Origin: Acrocarpospora macrocephala
GTDB lineage: Bacteria > Actinomycetota > Actinomycetes > Streptosporangiales > Streptosporangiaceae
Length of the DNA: 64,000 nucleotides
Direction: 5' to 3'
Assembly: GCF_009687865.1 (NCBI RefSeq)
Contig: NZ_BLAE01000029.1
Coordinates: forward strand, 1 to 64,000
Below are positions 1 through 7,926 of this stretch, piece after piece. Position 1 is the first letter of the stretch, and every line of letters starts with the position of its first letter. Both the position numbers and the translations under genes were made by a program. Under the pieces are notes generated by a model, which searched no databases, was not told the DNA's origin, and saw only the letters and a list, made by a program, of their open reading frames with translations.

Positions 1-1061
1 ACCCACCCTTCTTTCTCTGTGGCCTGACCGGCCACGCCCTCTGGTGCCATGGTCTGATCGGTCACGCCCTGCGGAGCCGTGGCCTGGCCGGTCACGCCCT
101 GCGGAGCTGTGGTCTGATCGGTCACGCCTTGTGGAGCTGTGGTCTGATCGGTCACGCCTTGTGGAGCCGTGGCCTGGCCGGTCACGCTCTGCGGAGCTGT
201 GGTCTGATCGGTCACGCCTCGTGGAGCCATGGTCTGATCGGTCACGCCCTGCGGAGCCGTGGCCTGGCCGGTCACGCCCTGCGGAGCTGTGGTCTGATCG
301 GTCACGCCTTGTGGAGCCATGGTCTGGCCGGTTACGCCCTCCGGAGTTGTGGTCTGACCGGCCACGCTCCCCGGAGCCGTCGTCGACCCCACTACTCCCT
401 CTTTCGCGACCAAGGTGGAGATGCCCTCGATGGCCTCTTCGGCGGCTTCGGTGAGGGGGCGGGTCAGGGCACCGAGGGCGATGGCCGCGCGGAGGCCCGC
501 ATGGATCGCGGCCAGTGTGGACACGTGGCGTTGGTCGACGTGTTCTTCCCACCAGTCGTAGCAGGGGTGATGCCAGAAGGTGGTCAGGTAGTGGGTGGCG
601 ATGCGGATGGCCTCATGGGTGCCGGGGATGTCGGTGGAGTGGCGGTTTAGGTGGAGGTGGAGGGACCAGAGCCAGGTGCCGTACCCGTCGAGTTGGTGGT
701 CCCACCAGGCGTCGGTGCCGTTGGAGCCGTCGAGGGTGAAGCGGGTGGGGAGCATGTCGGCGGGGGTAACAGGGAGGCCGCGGGAGGCGCGGTTGGTGAG
801 GTCGGTGACCTGGGCGGCGCGGGCGCCGACCACGCGGGCGCACCACGCGTGGAAGGCGCTCGGGCCCGCGGGGTCGGCGACGCGGCTCATGCCTTCGGCG
901 ATGAAGGCGCCGTCGCGCAGCCAGGCGTAGCCCTGGTAGGCGGAGAAGGTGGGACTGGCTGGGTAGGCCCCCGAGGGCGACTGATGCCGGTCGATCAGGT
1001 CGACGCTGCGGGTGACCAGGCGGGCCAGATCCGCATGCGTCAGGTCGCTTCCTACGTTCAC
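1..1061 (-). CDS. GH15-family glycoside hydrolase (glucoamylase/trehalase-like), 3' end outside window
   Basis: The open frame runs from a GTG at 1061 off the left edge, so only about 353 N-terminal codons are visible. The translation shows GH15-type landmarks: AYQGYAWLRDGAFIAEGM near residues 35-52, LDGYGTWLWSLHLHL around 125-140, and CYDWWEEHVDQRHVSTLAA around 165-183. The family forms an (alpha/alpha)6 barrel that releases glucose from alpha-glucosides by inversion. No signal peptide is seen, so it probably acts in the cytoplasm on sugar imported by the upstream ABC genes, with which it appears to be the last operon member. The barrel is interrupted after about residue 225 by a Thr/Gln-rich decapeptide repeat array. 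The start was chosen because GAGGATCC lies just upstream, and a duplicated copy of this start region lies 64 bp further upstream. Exact substrate is unknown. Confidence 0.88.
   Translation of the reverse strand, partial: MNVGSDLTHADLARLVTRSVDLIDRHQSPSGAYPASPTFSAYQGYAWLRDGAFIAEGMSRVADPAGPSAFHAWCARVVGARAAQVTDLTNRASRGLPVTPADMLPTRFTLDGSNGTDAWWDHQLDGYGTWLWSLHLHLNRHSTDIPGTHEAIRIATHYLTTFWHHPCYDWWEEHVDQRHVSTLAAIHAGLRAAIALGALTRPLTEAAEEAIEGISTLVAKEGVVGSTTAPGSVAGQTTTPEGVTGQTMAPQGVTDQTTAPQGVTGQATAPQGVTDQTMAPRGVTDQTTAPQSVTGQATAPQGVTDQTTAPQGVTDQTTAPQGVTGQATAPQGVTDQTMAPEGVAGQATEKEGW
20..379. repeat. Twelve tandem 30-bp repeats inside the GH15 gene
   Basis: Twelve consecutive 30-bp units lie in frame within the minus-strand GH15 gene and encode variants of the decapeptide GVTDQTTAPQ (also GVTGQATAPQ and GVTDQTMAPQ). 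The short segment KEG occurs on both sides of the array, in AKEGVVGSTTAP before it and TEKEGW after it, which suggests the array grew from a small loop. The central units are the most alike and the edge units are degenerate, as expected for expansion by slippage or unequal crossover. Confidence 0.95.
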
Positions 1062-1160
1062 GGTCGGATCCTCAGTCGGGCGGGCCGTCGATGGCGGCGG
1101 CGAACGGGTGGCTTCCTGCGTTCACGGTCGGATCCTCAGCCGAGCAGGCCGTCGATGGTG
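1045..1160. repeat. 64-bp tandem duplication at the SBP/GH15 junction
   Basis: Two near-identical segments, about 1045-1096 and 1109-1160, are offset by exactly 64 bp. Each carries the last codons of the solute-binding protein gene (IDGLLG* or the degraded IDGPPD*), the motif GAGGATCCGACC and a GTG start followed by AAC. The copy next to the SBP gene keeps the functional SBP stop; the other keeps the functional GH15 start. The result is a spare start region and a spare gene tail between the two genes. Confidence 0.85.
1072..1125 (-). CDS. 17-codon minicistron created by the junction duplication
   Basis: Because the GH15 start region is duplicated, the upstream copy opens a short frame, MNAGSHPFAAAIDGPPD, that stops 10 bp before the real GH15 GTG. 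It has the same GAGGATCC ribosome-binding context as GH15. It may be translated and could change GH15 expression by re-initiation, but it may also be a neutral by-product of the duplication. No known peptide family is recognised. Confidence 0.3.
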   Translation of the reverse strand: MNAGSHPFAAAIDGPPD

Positions 1161-2407
1161 GCGGCGGCGTCGGTCAGCGCCTGCTGGACCGACTTGCGAC
1201 CGGCGGCGGCGTTGCTCAGCTCCTCGGTCATCGCGTCCTGCATCTCCTGCTGCCGGGCGATGACCGGCGGCAACGCGATCGACTTGAGCGAGTCGAAGAC
1301 CGCCTGGCGGTTGGCGGGTTTCGCCGTGTTGTCCAGGTAGCCCGCGAGGGTCGCCTGGTCGGAGATGGGCGGAAGCTCCCAGGAAGCCTTGATCCGCGTA
1401 GTCGCCGCGGTCTGGGAGGAGGTCAGGAAGCGCGACCACGCCCAGGCCTCAGCCGGATGCTTGGTGGTGGCGGACGCGGCGATGGCGTTGTGGAAGACCG
1501 CGCTGGCCTTGGTCTGGTCGCCGGGCTCGACCACGACGTCCCACTCGAACGGCGCGTCGGCCATCCCGGCGAACTGCCAGATGCCGTTGTGCCACATCGC
1601 GAGCTTGCCCGACTTGAACAGGTTGGTGTCGTAGTCAGCCGTCCCGCCGATCTCGGCCTCGGTAGGCATGGTGTTGCCCACCTTGTCCACCAGCCAGGTC
1701 GCCGCCTTCACCCCTTCGGGACTGTTGAACGCGGTCTTTTTCCCGTCGGCGGTCAGGAACTCGCCGCCCGCCTGCTTGAGTGTCTTGTAGAACTCGAAGA
1801 ACTGCACCGGCTGGAAGTCGCCGTACACACCCTTCTTCTTGTCGGTCAGTTTGGCGGCGGCGGCCTTCTCCTCCGCCCAGGTCCAGTCGGCGGTGGGCGC
1901 GGGCAGCCCGGCCGCGTCGAACAGCGACTTGTTGTAGAAGAGCACGACGGTCGAGAACGAGGCGGGCAGGGCGAACTGCTTGCCACCATGGGTGAACGCC
2001 TTCAGCGACTCAGCCGCGTACACCGAGGGCTGGTAGTCGTCACCGGCGGCGGCGGTGCCCAGGTCGAGCAGGGAGCCCGCGCTGGCGTAGGTGACGAAGT
2101 TCTCGTAGTTGAGCTCGAAGGTGTCGGGGGCGGTGTTCCCGGCGATGCTGGTCTGGAGCTTGGTGAAGTAGTCCGCGTACGGCGCCGTCTCCACGACGAC
2201 ATCGATCTTCGGGTTCTCCTTCTCGAAGGCTGCCACGATCGTGTCGAGGTCGGCGACGTGGTCGGGGGCGGCGGAGAAGGTGAAGTAGCGCAACGTCACC
2301 TTGCCGTCCGGCGCGGTGCCGGTGTCCCGGGTGGCCGAGCCCTGGGCGCAGGCGGTGGCCAGCACCGCGGTGAGCAACGCCGCCGCGGCCTTCGTGGTTC
2401 TTTTCAT
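1136..2407 (-). CDS. ABC sugar transporter extracellular solute-binding lipoprotein
   Basis: About 423 residues. The N-terminus MKRTTKAAAALLTAVLATAC is a lipoprotein signal ending in a lipobox (LATAC), so the protein should be anchored outside the membrane by the cysteine. The mature part has the layout of family-1 sugar-binding proteins, including KIDVVVETAPYADYFTKLQT, FALPASFSTVVLFYNKSLFD and MWHNGIWQFAG. It should capture an oligosaccharide or disaccharide and hand it to the two permeases encoded just upstream. The ATG at 2407 is preceded by GGAGGTACCACCC, an almost ideal ribosome-binding site; a longer in-frame extension is unlikely. The gene is 22 bp downstream of the second permease. 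No ABC ATPase gene is present locally, so a shared MsiK-type ATPase may serve the system (inference). Confidence 0.92.
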   Translation of the reverse strand: MKRTTKAAAALLTAVLATACAQGSATRDTGTAPDGKVTLRYFTFSAAPDHVADLDTIVAAFEKENPKIDVVVETAPYADYFTKLQTSIAGNTAPDTFELNYENFVTYASAGSLLDLGTAAAGDDYQPSVYAAESLKAFTHGGKQFALPASFSTVVLFYNKSLFDAAGLPAPTADWTWAEEKAAAAKLTDKKKGVYGDFQPVQFFEFYKTLKQAGGEFLTADGKKTAFNSPEGVKAATWLVDKVGNTMPTEAEIGGTADYDTNLFKSGKLAMWHNGIWQFAGMADAPFEWDVVVEPGDQTKASAVFHNAIAASATTKHPAEAWAWSRFLTSSQTAATTRIKASWELPPISDQATLAGYLDNTAKPANRQAVFDSLKSIALPPVIARQQEMQDAMTEELSNAAAGRKSVQQALTDAAATIDGLLG

Positions 2408-2429
2408 GGGTGGTACCTCCGTGGGGGGA

Positions 2430-3236
2430 TTACTTGAGGCCGGACTGCGCGACGCTGGCGATGACGTGTTTCTGGGCGAACAGATAGAGGATGAGGATCG
2501 GTACGACACTGACCACCGAACCCGCCATCACCACGTTCCACTCGGTGGTGAACTGGCCGTGCAGGGAGGCCAGCCCGAGCGGGATGGTCATGAACTCCGG
2601 CGACCTGATGATCACCAGCGGCCACAGGTAGGCGTTCCAGCTGGCGATGAAGCCGAAGATGGCGAAGGTGGCGAGCGCGGGCCGGATCAGCGGCAGGATC
2701 ACGAAGGCGAACACCCGCGGATGCCCCGCGCCGTCCAGCACCGCCGCCTCGTCGAACTCGCGTGGCACCTGCGCGATCGCCTGCCGCAGCAGGAAGACGC
2801 CGAACGCGGAGGCGACCGTCGGGGCGAGCACCGCGAAGTAGGTGTCCACCAGGTTGAACGCCCGCATCTCCAGGAACAGCGGCACGACCAGGACCTGCAT
2901 CGGCACCATCAGCGTGGCCAGGTACACGGCGAACAGCGCGTTCCGGCCGGGAAACGGCAACCGGGCGAAGGCGTACGCGGCCATGGAGCTGGTCACCAGC
3001 TGGAGCACGGTGGAGGCGACGGCGAGCCAGGCGCTGTTGAACACGATCCGCCAGAACGGCATCGCCTCCAGCAGCCGCCGGTAGGCGTCCAGGCCCGCGC
3101 CTTCCGGCGTGAAGTCGGGCGGCGAGACCAGCAGCGCGCCGTCCGGGGTGAGCGAGGTGACCACCGTCCACGCGAACGGGAACAGCATCACCAGCGCGCC
3201 GAGCAGCACCGGGATCGCGCGCAGGACCTTACCCAT
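2430..3236 (-). CDS. ABC sugar transporter permease (MalG-like)
   Basis: 268 residues with about six hydrophobic segments beginning ILRAIPVL-type at the N-terminus and ending IPILILYLFAQKHVIASVAQ. The EAA-type cytoplasmic loop that contacts the ATPase is visible as EFDEAAVLDGAGHPRVFAFV around residues 165-185. The length and C-terminal sequence fit MalG-type inner-membrane permeases of carbohydrate ABC importers. The start overlaps the end of the other permease gene by 8 bp, indicating translational coupling. Substrate cannot be read from the sequence; the GH15 gene and glucokinase nearby favour an alpha-glucoside. Confidence 0.92.
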   Translation of the reverse strand: MGKVLRAIPVLLGALVMLFPFAWTVVTSLTPDGALLVSPPDFTPEGAGLDAYRRLLEAMPFWRIVFNSAWLAVASTVLQLVTSSMAAYAFARLPFPGRNALFAVYLATLMVPMQVLVVPLFLEMRAFNLVDTYFAVLAPTVASAFGVFLLRQAIAQVPREFDEAAVLDGAGHPRVFAFVILPLIRPALATFAIFGFIASWNAYLWPLVIIRSPEFMTIPLGLASLHGQFTTEWNVVMAGSVVSVVPILILYLFAQKHVIASVAQSGLK

Positions 3237-4200
3237 AGTTCACCCACCGGCGCTGGGCCCGGATCTGGATCAACGTCACGATCAGGATGACCGCGAACAG
3301 CAGCCAGGAGAGGGCGGAGGCGGCGCCCGCCCTGCCGTACCTGAAGGTGAGGTCGTAGATCTGCTCGACCACCACCGTGGTGGCGCCGGCCGGGCCGCCG
3401 CCGGTCATCACGTGCACCTGGTCGAAGACCTGGAAGCCGTTGATGAGCGAGATCACCACGACGAAGAACGTCGAGGGGGAGAGCAGCGGGAGCGTGATGT
3501 AACGGAAGCTCTTGAAGCCGGTCGCGCCGTCGACACGTGCGGCGTCCCGGTACTCCTGCGGGATCGCCTGCAGGCCCGCCAGCAGGATGATCATGACGAA
3601 GCCGAGGTCCTTCCAGGCCGAGGCCAGGATGATCGACGGCATCGCCCAGTTCGGATCCGTCCACCAGCCAGGCCCTTCCAGGCCGACCAGCCCGATCAGC
3701 CAGTTCACCACCCCGCTGGCCGGGTTGAGCAGCCACTTCCACATCAGCGCCACCACCACCCAGCTGGTCACCACCGGCAGGAAGTAGATGGCGCGCAGCA
3801 CGTTCCGGCCGCGCATCGCCCGGTTGAGCAGCAACGCCAGGCCGAACCCTCCGGCGTACACCAGCGGCAGGTAACCGGCGATGAAATAGAGCGTGTGCCC
3901 GAACGCGGCCAGGGTCCGGTCCTCGCCGAGCAGTTCGACGTAGTTGTCCAGGCCCACCCAGCGCATCGGGGTGATCAGGTTCCACTCGTGCAGGCTGGTC
4001 CACAGCGACCCCGCCATCGGGATCAGCGTGAACAGCGTCAGCGGGATGGCGCTGGGCAGCAGGAAGAGGGCCACCGTGCCCGCGTACCTCAACCGGGAAC
4101 GGCGCGGACCCACAGCACGCGGCCGGGCGTGCGCCGGGGCGCTGCTCGCGGCTTTCCCCGTGGGGTTCGCGCTGACTTCTGCTGTTTTCGCGCCGGTCAC
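3229..4200 (-). CDS. ABC sugar transporter permease (MalF-like)
   Basis: 323 residues: a polar N-terminal tail of about 35 residues, then roughly six membrane segments starting YAGTVALFLLPSAIPLTLF. The EAA loop is visible as EYRDAARVDGATGFKSFRYI around residues 220-240. This matches MalF-type permeases that pair with MalG-type partners. The GTG start at 4200 overlaps the TGA of the ROK gene, so regulator and transporter are co-transcribed in the order ROK, MalF-like, MalG-like, binding protein, GH15. Confidence 0.92.
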   Translation of the reverse strand: MTGAKTAEVSANPTGKAASSAPAHARPRAVGPRRSRLRYAGTVALFLLPSAIPLTLFTLIPMAGSLWTSLHEWNLITPMRWVGLDNYVELLGEDRTLAAFGHTLYFIAGYLPLVYAGGFGLALLLNRAMRGRNVLRAIYFLPVVTSWVVVALMWKWLLNPASGVVNWLIGLVGLEGPGWWTDPNWAMPSIILASAWKDLGFVMIILLAGLQAIPQEYRDAARVDGATGFKSFRYITLPLLSPSTFFVVVISLINGFQVFDQVHVMTGGGPAGATTVVVEQIYDLTFRYGRAGAASALSWLLFAVILIVTLIQIRAQRRWVNYG

Positions 4201-5408
4201 GGTGTCGAGCCGATCAGCCGGGCCCGGACCAGGCGCCCCTGCTCGCCCGCCGCCCCCGCCGCGTCGAACGGCGTCGCCAGCACCAGCGCCGCCGCCCCCT
4301 GCGCCCAGCTGGTGTCATCCCAGCTCTCGACCTCGACCGAGATGTCCCGCCGCCCCGGATACAGATGCGCGCGAATCGCCGGATCAAACCCCACCTGCCA
4401 GTACGCCCAGTCCGCGGTCCCCTCCCCGAGCACCACGACCACCTCAGGATCCACCACGTTGATCAGCCCGGCCGCGGCCCGCCCCAGCACGGCCCCCGCC
4501 TCGGCGAACACCGCCCGCGCCGCCGCGTCCCCGCCCGCCGCCGCCCGCCCGATGTCCGCGACGCCCGCGTCTTCGGGCAACTCCATCCGGGTACGGGCTG
4601 CGCCCACGAGCCCCGCCGCGCCCACCAGGGACTCCAGGCACCCTTGGTTCCCGCACCCGCAAACCGGCCCCGCCGCGAGCATCGGCACGTGCCCGAACTC
4701 CCCGGCGCCACCCCTGGCCCCCCGGTAGACCCGGCCGTCGGTGACGATCGCCGCGCCCACCCCGCGCCCGATGGTCAGCACCAGGAAGTCGCGGTGGGTA
4801 CGGCCCCTGCCGTACAGGCGTTCGGCGGCGGCCAGCGCGTTGACGTCGTTCTCGACCAGCACCGGGAGGTCCAGCCGGCGGCGCAGCCGGTCTCCCACCG
4901 GGGTCGCCTGCCAGCCCAGCGTCGGCGCGTTCACCGTGCCGATCGCCTGGTCCTCGACGCTGCCGGGCACCCCGACCCCGATGCCGAGCAACGGGGGATC
5001 GGCCGCGATTTGCGACACCGCGTCGGCGACCGCGTCCACCAGGTCGTCCAGGGCGCGCGGCGACGTGGTGTCCACCGGGCGCTCCCAGGCGCCGAGCACC
5101 TCGCCGTCCAGCCGTACGTCGACGATCACCAGGTGGTCGGTGGTCACCTTGACCCCCAGCGCCCGCCCCGCGCTCCCGATCAGCCCCAGCTTCTGCGCCG
5201 GGCGACCGCCCCGGGACGGCTCCAGCTCCAGCTCCTCCAGCATCCCGTGCCCCATCAGCTCGCGGGTGAGCTGGGTGACGGTGGCGGGGCTGAGGTCGAG
5301 CTGGCGGGCGATCTCGGTCCGGCTCAGCGGTCCCACCGTGCCCAGCAGGGCCAGGATCGCCGTCCGGGTGAGATCGCCTCGGTCTGTGCTGTACCGCTGT
5401 ACGGCCAT
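4197..5408 (-). CDS. ROK-family transcriptional regulator (XylR/NagC type)
   Basis: About 403 residues. The N-terminus holds a winged helix-turn-helix (SRTEIARQLDLSPATVTQLT, residues 28-47). The ROK sugar-kinase-like domain follows, with GIGVGVPG, VENDVNALAAAERLYGRG, a DFLVLTIGRGVGAAIV glycine-rich loop, and the zinc-binding GPVCGCGNQGCLE signature. Such proteins usually repress sugar-uptake operons until the sugar binds the ROK domain. It heads the ABC/GH15 operon and is divergent from ppgK. The ATG at 5408 has only a weak upstream purine stretch (AAGAAAG), so the exact start is not certain. Its likely targets are its own operon and the 5409-5570 divergent region. Confidence 0.9.
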   Translation of the reverse strand: MAVQRYSTDRGDLTRTAILALLGTVGPLSRTEIARQLDLSPATVTQLTRELMGHGMLEELELEPSRGGRPAQKLGLIGSAGRALGVKVTTDHLVIVDVRLDGEVLGAWERPVDTTSPRALDDLVDAVADAVSQIAADPPLLGIGVGVPGSVEDQAIGTVNAPTLGWQATPVGDRLRRRLDLPVLVENDVNALAAAERLYGRGRTHRDFLVLTIGRGVGAAIVTDGRVYRGARGGAGEFGHVPMLAAGPVCGCGNQGCLESLVGAAGLVGAARTRMELPEDAGVADIGRAAAGGDAAARAVFAEAGAVLGRAAAGLINVVDPEVVVVLGEGTADWAYWQVGFDPAIRAHLYPGRRDISVEVESWDDTSWAQGAAALVLATPFDAAGAAGEQGRLVRARLIGSTP

Positions 5409-5490
5409 GGGGAGGTAGACTTTCTTTGGTAGTAAATTCGGATGTGAAGATATTCCTGGCCGGGAAACCCCGTCAAGAGGGTGCACAACG

Positions 5491-5506
5491 ACATTTCCGG
5501 AAATGT
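5491..5506. promoter_or_regulatory. Perfect 16-bp palindrome, candidate operator
   Basis: ACATTTCCGGAAATGT is a perfect inverted repeat, unusually AT-rich for this genome, placed in the 162-bp gap between the ROK regulator and ppgK. Its position fits an operator for the ROK protein or another sugar regulator. No binding data can be deduced. Confidence 0.55.
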
Positions 5507-5570
5507 GACCATCTGGGCCGTGGCGGTCCAGGGGGAGTGACCTGGCCTTCCGCGGGTAACGGTGAAGAGC

Positions 5571-6293
5571 ATGAACGTACTCGGCATCGACATCGGCGGG
5601 TCGGGCATCAAGGGCGCGCCGGTGGACACCAAGACGGGCGAACTGGTCGAAGACCGCTACCGCATCCCGACCCCCGACCCGTCCACGCCGGACGCGGTGG
5701 CCGACGTGGTCCAGAAGATCATCAAACACTTCTCCTGGAAGGGCCCGATCGGCATCACCTTCCCCGGAGTGATCATCAACGGAGAGATCCGCACCGCCGC
5801 CAACGTCGACCGCTCCTGGATCGGCGTCGACGGCCGCGCCCTCTTCGGCAAGAACACCCACGTCCTCAACGACGCCGACGCCGCCGGCATCGCCGAAATG
5901 ACCTTCGGCGCCGGTCAGGGCCACCAGGGCGTGGTCCTGGTCCTCACCTTCGGCACCGGCATCGGCAGCGCCCTGTTCACCGGCGGCAAACTGGTCCCCA
6001 ACACCGAGTTCGGCCACATCGAGATCCGCGGCAAGGACGCCGAAGCCCGCGCCTCCGACCAGGCCCGCTCAGAGAAGGAACTCAGCTGGGGCAACTGGGC
6101 CGGCCGCGTCGAGGAGTACCTCCTCCAGATGGAACGCCTGCTCTCCCCCAACCTGATCATCATCGGCGGGGGAGTCAGCAAGAAGGCCAAGAAGTTCCTC
6201 CCGGACGTCACCATCAACACCCCGATCCTCCCAGCCATGCTCCTCAACGAGGCCGGCATCGTCGGCGCCGCCCTGGCCACCACCGAGAAGTAA
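5571..6293 (+). CDS. ppgK: Polyphosphate glucokinase
   Basis: 240 residues from ATG 5571; a GTG at 5562 would add MKS. The N-terminus [19 protein letters not shown] is the phosphate-binding motif of ROK-fold glucokinases, and the sequence closely matches actinobacterial PpgK ([47 protein letters not shown] with the catalytic region, and [12 protein letters not shown]). It phosphorylates glucose using polyphosphate or ATP in the cytoplasm, the expected fate of glucose freed by the divergent GH15 operon. Its last 373 bp are repeated at 12393-12765. Confidence 0.93.
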   Translation: MNVLGIDIGGSGIKGAPVDTKTGELVEDRYRIPTPDPSTPDAVADVVQKIIKHFSWKGPIGITFPGVIINGEIRTAANVDRSWIGVDGRALFGKNTHVLNDADAAGIAEMTFGAGQGHQGVVLVLTFGTGIGSALFTGGKLVPNTEFGHIEIRGKDAEARASDQARSEKELSWGNWAGRVEEYLLQMERLLSPNLIIIGGGVSKKAKKFLPDVTINTPILPAMLLNEAGIVGAALATTEK

Positions 6294-6357
6294 CCCCGCT
6301 CACGTGGCCGATGCCGTCGACGTGCCCTCGTACCTATGCGGGAGGACAGCGGGTAGA

Positions 6358-6585
6358 TCAGCGTCGCCAACGGTGGGCGATGAGGACACAGCACCATTCT
6401 GTCCCGGGATGCCATGGTGGCGTTGTTACCCCTCTCAGGGGGGATGAGGACTTCTGGGTTGCTGTGGAGCATGGGACACCACGGAGCTGCGACCCCTCTT
6501 AGGGGCGATGAGGACAAGCGACGAAGGGAAGACTCAGGCGTACAACACGAAGTTGGTTGCGACCCCTCTCAGGGGCGATGAGGCC
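6358..6585. CRISPR. Short, degenerate CRISPR array without cas genes
   Basis: Four 30-bp repeats lie at 6358-6387 (poor), 6422-6451, 6486-6515 and 6556-6585. The best copies read GTTGCGACCCCTCTCAGGGG followed by CGATGAGGAC, with an internal CCCCT/AGGGG stem. Spacers are 34, 34 and 40 bp and unrelated to each other. The first repeat is strongly mutated and the last ends GGCC instead of GGAC, so the array looks decayed. No cas gene is present in the window. A related solitary repeat lies at 60700-60728. Confidence 0.75.
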
Positions 6586-6905
6586 CCCCCCACGGTAAAG
6601 ACGCAGATCACTCGGCTTCCCGTTGGGCTCTGAGTATGGCATTTTGCAGTGAACCTCCGGTAGCGCAGAAGCCCCAGGCGGTTTGCTGCAAAACCATGAT
6701 CGACACGGTTCGCGCGATGAGTCGGTCTTCGGGAGAGTAACGCTATTCGGCTCGGGAGCGGGAGCTTCTGGACTGGGGGTGGGGTCGCGTTTCGATCCTC
6801 AACATGGAGCGAGACAGATCGGAACGGGTTCGATCATGCGGTGGGCGGCGGGTTGTTCGTGATCGACCGGCCGCTACGGATGCCTGACCAGGGGTAGGCG
6901 GCAGT
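6586..6905. other. Non-coding stretch after the CRISPR relic
   Basis: No convincing gene, RNA gene or terminator was found between the last repeat and the ATPase remnant. Short open frames exist on both strands but lack good start signals and recognisable composition. Confidence 0.5.
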
Positions 6906-7060
6906 TCAGGCGGGTTGGACGTCGAAGACGACAGCTCCGGGGAGGGCGCGTGGTGCGTGGGCGACCCGCTGACTCGCGGACCGTCGCCACACAAAAGAGC
7001 TTCGTTCGCATGGCCGTGGTCGGCCATGAGCGCGACACCTCTTGACGCGGAGCGATCGCG
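6906..7060 (-). pseudogene. Possible remnant of an RsbW/AbaA-like anti-sigma ATPase
   Basis: Minus-strand frames contain RGVALMADHGHANE, resembling the G-rich lid and helix (GRGLALVxxLA) of HATPase_c regulators, and, in a shifted frame, GAVVFDVQPA ending in a stop, resembling their usual C-terminal beta strand. Such ATPase genes normally neighbour WhiJ/DUF5753 regulators, as in this island. The frame change and short length indicate decay. The identification is tentative. Confidence 0.3.
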
Positions 7061-7082
7061 CATGGTCTCTGAGTGGAGAAAG

Positions 7083-7102
7083 GTTCGCGAAAGTTCGAGA
7101 AC
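7083..7102. promoter_or_regulatory. Candidate operator upstream of module A regulator operon
   Basis: GTTCGCGAAAGTTCGAGAAC lies 10 bp before the ATG of the small protein. A similar 20-mer, GTTTCGGAAATCCCGAGAAC (8834-8853), lies before the radical SAM gene of the same island (14 of 20 positions equal). The XRE protein encoded between the two sites is the obvious candidate to bind them (inference). Confidence 0.35.
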
Positions 7103-7112
7103 GGAGTGACTG

Positions 7113-7382
7113 ATGCGAGTCAGGTACTTGGGTTCAGGATCGGGCGAGGGCGGGTCTCCCACGGTGTTCGCGACCGATCGAGGAACCCTGATCATTCAGG
7201 GGTACAAGGTCACGGACCGGCAGGCGCTCGCGGACATCGGTGAGGTTCCGGGGCATGAGGACTTCGTCGAGATCCCGATCGAGCTCCTGGAGTTCGTGAA
7301 CAACCCGCTGGACGCCGACCCCCGGAGGAACCGGCAGCGGGAGACGTCGACCGAGGGGCAGCCGCCGCTGGAGGAGAGTTGA
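7113..7382 (+). CDS. Small module protein A1, unknown function
   Basis: 89 residues with no recognised family name. The core SPTVFATDRGTLIIQGYKVTD and the later FVEIPIELLEF match the 68-residue protein at 23266-23472 (SPTLYKTDRGSWVVQGWSI, AVEIPDRLVPF), so the two are paralogues heading modules A and B. Each directly precedes a DUF6879-like gene. The Ser/Glu-rich tail after residue 70 is absent from the module B copy. GGAG lies upstream of ATG 7113, and the stop overlaps the next start (TTGA). By position it resembles the small DUF397-type proteins that partner WhiJ-like XRE regulators, but homology is not shown. Confidence 0.75.
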   Translation: MRVRYLGSGSGEGGSPTVFATDRGTLIIQGYKVTDRQALADIGEVPGHEDFVEIPIELLEFVNNPLDADPRRNRQRETSTEGQPPLEES

Positions 7383-7903
7383 GCCTTGTCAGCGGGCCGG
7401 CGTTCGTCGACCTCTTCCGTAGCTTCGCGCATACCGCACGGCGCTTGGAGACGCGGGACTGGTATGACTCGCCGAGCGAGTACGAGCCGATGCGGCGGTT
7501 CCTGGCGGGTGAGCCCGAGGACATGGCCTGGTTCCAGAACTGGACCGGGATCGTCAAGCAGGCCGTCACGGACGGGCGGACGATGCGGCGGGTTCGGGTT
7601 GTGTCGTTGCCGTTGAGTGACTACGCCCGGTACGGGCTGGACCTGGCTCGGCACAACAACGCGGCGGGAGAGGACATCCGTTATCTCGACCGACGGGACG
7701 CGGCCGGGCTACCCGAGTTCGACTTCTGGGTGTTCGACTCCAACCGGGTCGCGAAGCTGCACTTCACCGATGATGACAAGCTTCTGGGCGCGGAGATCAT
7801 CACCGGTCCCGCTGTGGTCGTGGAGTGCTCGGCCGCCTTGGACGACGCCTTCCACCGGTCGGTGTCGCGGGATGAGTTCGCCGCCCGGATTCAGAGCCTC
7901 TGA
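7379..7903 (+). CDS. DUF6879-like protein of module A
   Basis: 174 residues from a TTG start that overlaps the previous stop. The sequence RRLETRDWYDSPSEYEPMRR, FLAGEPEDM, RRVRVVSLPLSDYARYGLDL, AGEDIRYLDRRDA and FWVFDSNRVAKLHFTDDDKL is the pattern of DUF6879 proteins found next to DUF5753 XRE regulators in actinomycetes. The biochemical role is unknown; the family is thought to act with the adjacent regulator, as DUF397/BldB-like proteins do with WhiJ-like proteins (inference). Clear paralogue at 22754-23269. Confidence 0.8.
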   Translation: MSLVSGPAFVDLFRSFAHTARRLETRDWYDSPSEYEPMRRFLAGEPEDMAWFQNWTGIVKQAVTDGRTMRRVRVVSLPLSDYARYGLDLARHNNAAGEDIRYLDRRDAAGLPEFDFWVFDSNRVAKLHFTDDDKLLGAEIITGPAVVVECSAALDDAFHRSVSRDEFAARIQSL

Positions 7904-7926
7904 AAGTGGTGGGGTAGAGGTAGCGG

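Noticed and set aside
44-650. Long plus-strand frames rich in Arg/Ser/Trp or Gly/His/Leu over the left repeat array
   Set aside because: They are antisense readings of the repeat in the GH15 gene; the minus frame gives a recognisable enzyme on both sides of the array.
5409-6017. N-terminal extension of about 200 residues on the ROK protein
   Set aside because: It is antisense to ppgK; the ROK winged helix begins right after the ATG at 5408.
6640-6710. Possible tRNA-like hairpins after the CRISPR relic
   Set aside because: No cloverleaf with a proper acceptor stem and T-arm could be built; only an imperfect GGTTT/AAACC hairpin.
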